The position numbers and the translations under genes were made by a program. A model generated the notes under the pieces. The model was not told where the DNA came from and made no database searches. It worked only from the letters and a program-made list of their open reading frames with translations. Source: JAIRVZ01 sp031553755 (GTDB taxonomy: Bacteria; Bacteroidota; Bacteroidia; Bacteroidales; Azobacteroidaceae). From it: 51,257 bases of DNA. This document shows positions 44,767-51,257 of the stretch, piece after piece (position 1 is the stretch's first letter; each line of letters opens with the position of its first letter). The DNA lies in assembly GCA_031553755.1 (NCBI GenBank), contig JAVBKZ010000059.1, positions 1-51,257 on the forward strand. The letters are read 5' to 3'.

Positions 44767-45365
44767 TGCTTTCTTTTCTAATTACTCATTGGCTTGAAAT
44801 ATTCGGAGTAATAACCAGTTTGATATATCTATATTTGGAAATTAAACAAAAACCTCAAATGTGGATACTCGGTTTTGTATGCTCTGTTCTATACTCCATT
44901 GTTTTTTTTCAATCCAAGATATACGCCGACATGTCTTTAAATATATATTATGTATTAATAAGTATTTACGGATTTATATTATGGCAAAAAGACAAGAAAG
45001 ACATCCAAGTAAAAGATTCCGCTTCTCCGGAAATTACATATCAGAACATATCTTTTCCTTTAGGGATTATTTTGGGATGTATCACAATATTAATATATGC
45101 TTTATATGTTTATGTATTGGTGAATTATACCGATTCTCCCATTCCATACCTTGATTCGTTAGTAACCGCTTTAAGTATTACAGCGACTTGGATGTTAGCA
45201 AAAAAAATCATCCAACATTGGTTTATCTGGATATTCGTCAATTTCTTTTCGATTTACCTTTTTTATACAAGGGGATTATATTTCACTATGTTTTTATTCG
45301 CCTGCTATGGAATTATGTCGATTGTAGGTTACCTGAAATGGAAAAAATATGACATTGGAATATAA
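44766..45365 (+). CDS. pnuC: PnuC-family vitamin transporter, probably thiamine-type (PnuT)
   Basis: A 199-residue inner-membrane protein with seven hydrophobic helices and PnuC features (SLIYLYLEIKQKPQMWILGFVCS, YYVLISIYGFILWQK, ATWMLAKKIIQHWFIWI). PnuC proteins let nicotinamide riboside, riboflavin or thiamine enter by facilitated diffusion and rely on a kinase to trap the vitamin. Its gene overlaps the thiamine pyrophosphokinase gene by 17 bases, so thiamine is the best-supported cargo. The ATG at 44766 overlaps the fadD stop (TGATG). No TPP riboswitch was seen upstream. Confidence 0.85.
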   Translation: MLSFLITHWLEIFGVITSLIYLYLEIKQKPQMWILGFVCSVLYSIVFFQSKIYADMSLNIYYVLISIYGFILWQKDKKDIQVKDSASPEITYQNISFPLGIILGCITILIYALYVYVLVNYTDSPIPYLDSLVTALSITATWMLAKKIIQHWFIWIFVNFFSIYLFYTRGLYFTMFLFACYGIMSIVGYLKWKKYDIGI

Positions 45366-45981
45366 ACATGTTATTTTGGCCGATGGATTATTTCCTTCAT
45401 CCGATCGCGTTTTAAATATACTTAGAAACGCCGAAATAATCGTTTGTTGCGATGGTTCCGCTCAAAAACTGTTTGATTTCGGAATCGAACCCCACTATAT
45501 AGTTGGCGATTTGGATAGCCTTTCTCCCGGATTCAAAAAAAAATTCGAACAACGCGTGGTTTATTCTTCCAATCAGGAAACAAACGACTTGACGAAAGCT
45601 TTCGAATTTTGCCTTTCCAAAGGTTGGGATAAAGTTGCGATACTTGGAGCTACAGGATTGCGGGAAGACCATACATTGGGAAATATTTCTTTGCTTTCGG
45701 ATTATAAAAAAAAAGGCAAAGACGTAGTCATGCTTTCCGATTACGGTATATTTATACCGATTGTCGAAACCACGGCATTCGATTCTTTCCCCGGTCAAAA
45801 AATATCCATTTTCTCCATGAATCCCGAAACGGAATTAACTTTCGAAGGGCTAAAATATCCGGTAGTAAAACAAGCCTTCAAATCCTTATGGCAAGGAACT
45901 TTGAATACGGCCGAAAAAAATCATTTTAAAATCATTTTACATCAAAAAGGAGAAGTATTGATATACATAAGTTTTGATTAA
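45349..45981 (+). CDS. thiN: Thiamine pyrophosphokinase
   Basis: A 210-residue enzyme that converts thiamine to thiamine diphosphate with ATP. The family motifs are CCDGSAQKLFDFG, VGDLDSLSP (about 51-59), QETNDLTKAFEF (about 76-87) and GATGLREDHTLGNISLL (about 100-116). The C-terminal beta domain ends EKNHFKIILHQKGEVLIYI. Its start overlaps the transporter gene, making an import-and-trap pair. Confidence 0.93.
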   Translation: MTLEYKHVILADGLFPSSDRVLNILRNAEIIVCCDGSAQKLFDFGIEPHYIVGDLDSLSPGFKKKFEQRVVYSSNQETNDLTKAFEFCLSKGWDKVAILGATGLREDHTLGNISLLSDYKKKGKDVVMLSDYGIFIPIVETTAFDSFPGQKISIFSMNPETELTFEGLKYPVVKQAFKSLWQGTLNTAEKNHFKIILHQKGEVLIYISFD

Positions 45982-45987
45982 AATAAC

Positions 45988-45995
45988 TATCTTTG
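45988..45995 (+). promoter_or_regulatory. -7 promoter box of the dCMP deaminase gene
   Basis: TATCTTTG (45988-45995) fits TAnnTTTG and lies 19 bases before the ATG at 46015. Confidence 0.5.
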
Positions 45996-46014
45996 CACGC
46001 AAATTTTTCAAGCG

Positions 46015-46449
46015 ATGGATTCGAAAGAAATAAAACAATTTACTTTAGACAGGCGTTACTTACGGATGGCAGGCATTTGGGCCGAAAATTCGTATTGTAA
46101 AAGAAGGCAAGTAGGCGCTTTGATCGTTAAAGAAAAGATGATTATTTCTGATGGTTACAACGGAACTCCGTCAGGATTTGAAAATATTTGTGAAGATGAA
46201 GACAACGCGACTAAACCCTATGTTCTTCACGCGGAAGCCAATGCGATAACAAAAATCGCGTGTTCCAACAACAGCAGTAAAGACGCGACATTATACGTAA
46301 CGGCTTCTCCATGTATCGAATGCGCGAAACTGATTATACAATCAGGAATAAAAAGAGTTGTATATTCTGAAAAATACAGATTGGATGACGGAATAAAATT
46401 ACTCGAAAGAGCAAATATAGAAGTTGTATATATAGAATTGGATAATTAA
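46015..46449 (+). CDS. dCMP (deoxycytidylate) deaminase family protein
   Basis: A 144-residue zinc-dependent deaminase that probably converts dCMP to dUMP for thymidylate synthesis. The zinc ligands are His72 in HAEANAI (with proton-shuttle Glu74) and Cys100/Cys103 in SPCIECA. The N-terminal WAENSYCKRRQVGALIVK and GYNGTPSG segments are those of ComEB/dCMP deaminases rather than cytidine deaminases. It is followed 14 bases later by the CtpA-like protease gene. Confidence 0.9.
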   Translation: MDSKEIKQFTLDRRYLRMAGIWAENSYCKRRQVGALIVKEKMIISDGYNGTPSGFENICEDEDNATKPYVLHAEANAITKIACSNNSSKDATLYVTASPCIECAKLIIQSGIKRVVYSEKYRLDDGIKLLERANIEVVYIELDN

Positions 46450-46463
46450 ATAATAATTCAAAA

Positions 46464-48089
46464 ATGAGCTCAAAAAAAACCTACCTCTGGTTGCCTGTAT
46501 TGATTATATTTACCTTAATTGTTGGTTTCTTTATCGGAAACTATTTTTCGAGCAAACCACTCGGACGTAAATTGTTCGTTTCATCCGGAAACAAAATCGA
46601 TGTAATATTGGATATTATCGATGAAGAATATGTGGATTCCGTAGATATGAAAGATCTTGTAGAAAATGCTATTCCTAAAATTATAAACGAATTAGATCCT
46701 CATTCCGTATATATTCCCGCCGAAGATTTACAAACGGTGAACGATGATTTAGAAGGTCATTTCAGCGGTATCGGAGTGCAATTCTCACTTCAAAAAGATA
46801 CAATCATGGTGGTTAGCGTTATTTCCGGCGGACCATCGGAAAAAGTAGGATTATTACCAGGTGACCGCATCGTCACAATCAACGATTCTCTCTTTGTCGG
46901 AGAAAATGTCAATAACGACAAAGTGATGAAAACTTTGAGAGGAGAAAAAGGTTCGATCGTGAAGATTGGAGTTAAAAGATCGACAACCGGCGATAAATTG
47001 AAGACTTTTGAGATAACAAGAGGTGATGTTCCTGTTAATACGGTCGACATCGCTTATCAGGTAGATAAAGGTATCGGTTTGATTAAAATCAATAAATTCG
47101 GACGTACGACTTATAATGAATTCATTGTTTCTATTTCTAAATTATTAGAAGAAGGTTGCGAATCTTTCATCATAGATTTACGCGGTAATTCGGGAGGTTT
47201 TTTGGACATCGCTGTCAATATCATAAACGAGTTTCTTGCCCGCGGACAATTAATCGTTTACACGCAAGGTAAAGCTTTTCCCCGCAGTGACGCTGTCGCT
47301 AACGGAACCGGAACCTGCCAGGATAATCCGGTGGTTATTTTAGTAGACGAATGGTCGGCCTCAGCAAGTGAAATTGTAGCCGGAGCTATTCAGGATAACG
47401 ACAGGGGTTTGATAATCGGTCGCCGTTCTTTTGGAAAAGGCTTGGTACAAAACCAAATACCTTTATCGGATAAATCTGCGGTAAGACTCACGATAGCACG
47501 CTATTATACACCTTCAGGAAGATGTATCCAAAAAGAATATGAATTAGGACAAGGAGAAAAATATGAACTGGATTTGATAAACCGGTTCACTCATGGAGAA
47601 TTTGACTCCGCCGACAGTATCAAGTCAAACGGATCCGAATTCAAGACATTGTTAGGCCGCCCCGTATATGCCGAAGGAGGAATCATGCCCGACATATTCA
47701 TTCCGAGAGATACGCTTGGATATACTTCATATTATACGAATTTGATTAATAACAATGTCTTGTACGAATTTTCATTCCAGTATTCCGACCAATACCGGGA
47801 TAAATTATCCAAATTCAAAGATTATAAATCGTTGGTTGCTTATTTACAAAAACAACCCATTTTGGAAGACGTTGTTTCTTATGCCGAAACAAAAGGAATT
47901 CATCGCCGTCCGGTTTTGATCAATGTTTCCGGAAAACAAATTGAAAATTTGGCTCAAGCCTACATTGTCAGGAATATATTTGGAGATAACGGATTCTATC
48001 CGGTATATTTATCTAATGATATTGCCGTAAAAAAAGCGGTCGAAGTTATCAAACAAAAGAAAACATATCCGGTAGCGCCCGAAAAATAA
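46464..48089 (+). CDS. ctpA: C-terminal processing peptidase, S41 family
   Basis: A 541-residue periplasmic protease anchored by an N-terminal helix (about 8-28). The PDZ domain spans about 88-170 (GHFSGIGVQFSLQ, GGPSEKVGLLPGDRIVTIND). The S41 catalytic core follows: LRGNSGGFLDIAV, the serine region WSASASE (about 297-303), and the lysine in SFGKGLVQ (about 320). These form the Ser-Lys dyad. A ~150-residue C-terminal extension follows the core, as in other Bacteroidota carboxyl-terminal proteases. It trims or degrades envelope proteins from their C-termini. It is probably co-transcribed with the deaminase. Confidence 0.93.
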   Translation: MSSKKTYLWLPVLIIFTLIVGFFIGNYFSSKPLGRKLFVSSGNKIDVILDIIDEEYVDSVDMKDLVENAIPKIINELDPHSVYIPAEDLQTVNDDLEGHFSGIGVQFSLQKDTIMVVSVISGGPSEKVGLLPGDRIVTINDSLFVGENVNNDKVMKTLRGEKGSIVKIGVKRSTTGDKLKTFEITRGDVPVNTVDIAYQVDKGIGLIKINKFGRTTYNEFIVSISKLLEEGCESFIIDLRGNSGGFLDIAVNIINEFLARGQLIVYTQGKAFPRSDAVANGTGTCQDNPVVILVDEWSASASEIVAGAIQDNDRGLIIGRRSFGKGLVQNQIPLSDKSAVRLTIARYYTPSGRCIQKEYELGQGEKYELDLINRFTHGEFDSADSIKSNGSEFKTLLGRPVYAEGGIMPDIFIPRDTLGYTSYYTNLINNNVLYEFSFQYSDQYRDKLSKFKDYKSLVAYLQKQPILEDVVSYAETKGIHRRPVLINVSGKQIENLAQAYIVRNIFGDNGFYPVYLSNDIAVKKAVEVIKQKKTYPVAPEK

Positions 48090-48092
48090 ATG

Positions 48093-48130
48093 CTCTGTCA
48101 TCCCGTGCTTGACACGGGATCTTCTAATAA
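48093..48130. repeat. Third copy of the palindromic intergenic repeat
   Basis: GCTCTGTCATCCCGTGCTTG (48092-48111) followed by ACACGGGATCTTC forms the stem CCCGTG/CACGGG. The sequence is a relative of the units at 31-120. It lies between ctpA and metA. Confidence 0.6.
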
Positions 48131-48163
48131 ATAATTATTGATTTTTATCTTTTATCTTACATC

Positions 48164-49102
48164 ATGCCTCTTAATTTACCCGAAAAACTACCAGCGATCG
48201 AGCTATTAAAAAACGAAAATATTTTCGTGATGGACTCTCTTCGCGCGTCTACACAAGATATTCGTCCGTTGAAAGTTGTCATATTGAATTTGATGCCGAT
48301 TAAAATCACTACGGAAACCGATTTAATCAGGCTATTGTCGAATAGTCCGTTACAAATCGAAATCGATTTTATGAAGATCAAAAGTCATACTTCCAAAAAT
48401 ACACCAATCGAACATTTGACGACTTTCTATAAAGATTTCGACATCATCCGGAAACAAAATTACGATGGAATGATTGTGACCGGAGCGCCCGTTGAGCAAA
48501 TGGATTTTGAAGATGTGAACTATTGGGGCGAAATTACCGAAATTTTTGATTGGGCAAAAAAACATGTAACCTCTTCGCTATACATCTGTTGGGCAGCACA
48601 AGCAGGTTTATATCATTTCTATGGAGTTCCTAAATATCCGTTAGATTCAAAGATGTTCGGAATTTTCAAACACCGGATTACCGACAGGGGATTTCCGCTT
48701 TTCCGTGGGTTCGACGATGAATTTTATGTTCCCCACAGCCGTCATACGGAAGTAAGGAAAGAAGACATCCTGAAAGTTCCCGATCTAAAATTATTATCAG
48801 AATCTTCCGATTCAGGCGTATATATCGCCATGTCGCGCGGAGGACGTGAATTTTTCATTACCGGACATTCCGAATACGCTCCCAATACTTTAGACAACGA
48901 ATATCGCAGGGATTTAGAAAAAGGTCTTCCGATTGATATTCCCAAAAACTATTACATTGATGATGATCCTGGAAAAGAAATTCGCGACCGTTGGAGAGCG
49001 CATGCCAACTTACTTTTTTCCAATTGGTTGAATTATTTCGTTTATCAGGAAACTCCTTACGATATAAAAGACATTGAATATTTGAACGATTTGAATAATT
49101 GA
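48164..49102 (+). CDS. metA: Homoserine O-acetyltransferase/succinyltransferase (MetA fold)
   Basis: A 312-residue class-I-glutamine-amidotransferase-like acyltransferase that activates homoserine for methionine synthesis. The catalytic residues fall at the canonical numbers: Cys142 in YICWAAQAG, His235 and Glu237 in ITGHSEYAP. The acyl-selectivity residue at position 111 is Glu (TGAPVEQMDF), as in acetyl-CoA-using members, rather than Gly as in the E. coli succinyltransferase. O-acetylhomoserine is the predicted product. Length matches the family. The next gene starts 2 bases after the stop. Confidence 0.93.
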   Translation: MPLNLPEKLPAIELLKNENIFVMDSLRASTQDIRPLKVVILNLMPIKITTETDLIRLLSNSPLQIEIDFMKIKSHTSKNTPIEHLTTFYKDFDIIRKQNYDGMIVTGAPVEQMDFEDVNYWGEITEIFDWAKKHVTSSLYICWAAQAGLYHFYGVPKYPLDSKMFGIFKHRITDRGFPLFRGFDDEFYVPHSRHTEVRKEDILKVPDLKLLSESSDSGVYIAMSRGGREFFITGHSEYAPNTLDNEYRRDLEKGLPIDIPKNYYIDDDPGKEIRDRWRAHANLLFSNWLNYFVYQETPYDIKDIEYLNDLNN

Positions 49103-49104
49103 CT

Positions 49105-49500
49105 ATGGAAGACTTCACCCTTATAACACCATCCTTACTATTTTCCGCGATTTCCCTGATTCTATTGGCATATACCAATCGATTTCTTTCTTATGCTCAA
49201 TTAGTAAGGAGTTTGAAAGATAAATATGTTCACAATCCCGATTCCGTTACCGAAGCTCAAATCAAAAACCTGAGGAAACGTTTATACCTGACACGCGACA
49301 TGCAAGTATTCGGCATTGCCAGCCTTTTTTGTTGCGCCATCAGCATGTTCCTGATTTTCATCGGCTCTACATTAATCGGAGCTTACGTCTTCGGATTAGC
49401 CCTTTTATTATTTATCATTTCTATGGGAATTTGCATTCGCGAAATTATTATATCTGTCAAAGCATTGGATATTTATTTAGATGATATGTCGGAAAAGTGA
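49105..49500 (+). CDS. DUF2721 family membrane protein
   Basis: A 132-residue inner-membrane protein with three hydrophobic helices (about 8-25, 68-90, 93-115). The family start is LITPSLLFSAISLILLAYTNRF, and a basic KNLRKRLYLTRDMQVFGIAS loop follows. The DUF2721 family has no known function. The ATG at 49105 is used rather than an in-frame TTG two codons before. It is packed against metA and is 17 bases from the histidine kinase gene. Confidence 0.82.
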   Translation: MEDFTLITPSLLFSAISLILLAYTNRFLSYAQLVRSLKDKYVHNPDSVTEAQIKNLRKRLYLTRDMQVFGIASLFCCAISMFLIFIGSTLIGAYVFGLALLLFIISMGICIREIIISVKALDIYLDDMSEK

Positions 49501-49517
49501 AACTTGAAATTTGAAAC

Positions 49518-51194
49518 ATGAAATTACCCTTAATTTTAACCTGTATTATTTTTGTCAATTTATTTTTAGTAGGATGTGAAAAACAAAAAGAAGAAAAACA
49601 AATCCTACAGGAAAATATCAAAGTTGACTCTATTATTGAAAAATTGACACCTGTCGCTTTTACTTATCCGGATAGTACAAAACAAGAAATTTTCGCGCAA
49701 TTGATGTCTATCCAAGACAGTGTAAGCTATTATCGACTGTATTTTTTCTTGTTGCGTTGTTATATGGCAGAAGCTAAACCCGACTCGATGCAACATATTA
49801 TCAAGAAAACAATTTCATTTTGCAACAACCGGGAAAAAGATACGTTAATCGCCGAATTGGAAGCTTCCGCTTACTTTCAGTTAGCTCAATTAAAGCACAA
49901 TGAAGAGAAAAAAGATTCAGCCATCATGTGTAATAAAATGGCGATTAACGCTATGTTTCATTCTTCAAAAAAGTTCAAGAAAAATTTACCTTACGCCTAT
50001 CTCAACTTAGCCGATTCTTACCATCAAAAAGGAGATTATCCTCAAGCTGTAGCTAATTCAAGAAAAGCGTTGATGGTTGCAGACTCAATGCAATTGGGAA
50101 TATCTGTTCAATGCGCGATATATTCCGAACTGGCACGCCTGTATATCGATTTGAAAAATTTCCCGCAAGCCGATGATTATTTCAACACAATCGAAACAAT
50201 GATAGATAGTCTTCCATATTGCGACCGGTATAGTGCAGCAAACTCAAGGGGATACTATTATTTCAGTACAAAAGAATACGAAAAAGCGCTTTTGTGGTTT
50301 AAAAACGCGATTGAATATACAGACAAAGACGGATTGGAATATACCAAAGTTCCGGTATGGGGAAATTTGGGAGAAGTTTATCTTGCTCTTAATCAAAACG
50401 ATTCGGCACGATATTATTTAAATAAAATATCGGAATTTGAAAAACTAAATTTCATTACGCCTTCTACTTTGTACTATACGGATATGCTTTATGTTTCCCT
50501 TTACCTGAAAGAAAATAATTTGGGAAAAGCGACATCCATATTACATAAATTGTCTGAGAATCAGGCAAAAAACAATCCTAACTATATTCATCTAAATAGT
50601 AAACGGTTGGAGGAGTTTTACGATAAAAAAGGCGATTACAAAAACGCGTATAAATACAGGAAGGAAGTTGATATTTACGAAGATTCTTTGCGTAACATCA
50701 CGGTTCAAAACAACATTGCCGAAATTGAAGCCCGGTATGTTAATGATACAACGCTTCTAAAGCGGGATATTGTTATTTCTCAACAAAAACAGGAAGTGTT
50801 GCAACTCAAAAGCAGGACGACCCTGATTGTTTCGGTATTTTTGGTAATTATCCTTTTGATAATCATTGTAATATCTTACATACGCAAAAAACGCGATTTG
50901 GAATATTCAAAACAACTATCAACAATCGCTCAATTACGTATGGAAAGTGTTCGGAACCGGATATCTCCTCATTTCGTTTTCAACACGTTGAATGCTTTAA
51001 TTCCGGCATTAGAAGAACACAAAGAATTGTCGCGCCCGGTTAACCTTTTGATAAAATCCATCCGAGGAAGTTTACTTGCTTCGGAAAAGATGGCAATTAT
51101 GTTGAAAGATGAAATCGGTAACTACTCAGGTCAGCACTTTAGGATCTACGGGATTTTACAATTTGGCAATTTCTGCCAACGCATAATACCTTGA
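49518..51194 (+). pseudogene. TPR sensor histidine kinase (LytS type), truncated by an inserted element
   Basis: The frame encodes a lipoprotein-like signal (LFLVGC, Cys ~20), TPR repeats (about 60-385), a coiled-coil (about 395-430), a membrane helix (about 433-455) and the start of a His_kinase domain. That domain contains the phospho-acceptor SPHFVFNTLNALIPAL, preceded by AQLRMESVRNRI. Homology stops at about residue 533 (51117), where the family should continue after KDEI toward an ESYIELQ-type helix. Instead 24 unrelated residues follow to a stop at 51194. These are encoded by sequence starting GTAACTACTCAGG, read as an insertion-sequence end. The ATPase domain is absent from the window. 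The remainder may lie beyond it. Confidence 0.8.
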
Positions 51195-51257
51195 CCTTCC
51201 ATTCTTCCTGGCAGTATCAGCGATAGAAAGCAGTTGTGAGAAAGAGTCCGCACCGGC
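51118..51257. mobile_element. Right end of an insertion sequence (possibly IS66-type)
   Basis: From 51118 the sequence no longer continues the kinase gene. It begins GTAACTACTCAGGTC, and an open frame on the opposite strand ends 38 bases inside. A GTAA terminus and such spacing are consistent with an IS66-family element, which makes 8-bp target duplications; the host bases before it are TGAAATCG (51110-51117). The other end is outside the window. The family is tentative. Confidence 0.5.
51156..51257 (-). CDS. Partial transposase C-terminus
   Basis: An uninterrupted minus-strand frame of 33 codons runs from the window edge to the stop at 51156-51158. It reads FSQLLSIADTARKNGRSRYY and continues ALAEIAKL. 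The S-I-A-D-T-A-x-x-N-G pattern resembles the C-terminal segment of IS66-type transposases (ETAKxNG). It is truncated by the window end, so this is a weak assignment based on position and pattern. Confidence 0.45.
   Translation of the reverse strand, partial: AGADSFSQLLSIADTARKNGRSRYYALAEIAKL

Noticed and set aside
48090..48163. SAM riboswitch or S-box upstream of metA
   Set aside because: The gap is only 74 bases and is mostly the palindromic intergenic repeat. The conserved S-box core is absent.

Overview
The window reads as a chromosomal segment of a low-GC member of the Bacteroidales (phylum Bacteroidota). The evidence is the RprX/RprY two-component pair, a SusC/SusD pair with a TPR-AraC regulator, several proteins ending in type IX secretion (T9SS) type A sorting domains, a Bacteroidota-type PurM, and many TAnnTTTG -7 promoter boxes, some with a TTTG or TTG box 18-20 bases upstream. 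The genus cannot be fixed from sequence reading alone.

Layout. 0-9 kb: a T9SS-tailed protein of unknown function, then dnaE-trxA, rsmD and a secreted PL9-like beta-helix lyase. 9.3-12 kb: a tandemly duplicated leucine-rich-repeat T9SS protein and a small lipoprotein. About 12.13-19.45 kb: a compositionally distinct, GC-richer island of three genes on the minus strand (SusC-type receptor, SusD-type lipoprotein, TPR/AraC regulator). Related, structured repeat elements lie at both edges in inverted orientation. 19.7-21.7 kb: an FMN-dependent nitronate monooxygenase/FabK-like enzyme, a PlsC acyltransferase and tRNA-Leu(UAG). 21.7-27.5 kb: a four-gene minus-strand run (YD-repeat-like secreted protein, ParC/GyrA-type topoisomerase subunit, outer-membrane beta-barrel candidate, S41 lipoprotein peptidase). 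27.7-31 kb: a small T9SS protein, a DUF3472/F5-8C secreted protein and a SatP-type transporter. 31-36.4 kb: radical SAM protein, purM, TPR protein, rprY and rprX. 36.6-41.8 kb: a surface-glycan cluster (asparagine-synthetase-like, GT4, Wzx-like flippase, GT2) that runs into argE. 43-51 kb: acyl-CoA synthetase, PnuC/PnuT-type transporter, thiamine pyrophosphokinase, dCMP deaminase, CtpA-like protease, MetA, a DUF2721 membrane protein and a TPR sensor histidine kinase. That kinase frame is broken near the window end by what looks like the end of an insertion sequence.

The housekeeping genes are ordinary. The main points of interest are the inverted-repeat-flanked SusC/SusD/regulator island, the interrupted histidine kinase, and several families of palindromic intergenic repeats. 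Others are an apparent terminator in the nitronate monooxygenase leader, the PnuT-thiamine pyrophosphokinase pair, and MetA carrying the acetyl-CoA-type Glu111. I did not recognise a wholly new defence or enzymatic system. The best candidate for something undescribed is the flanked nutrient-uptake island.
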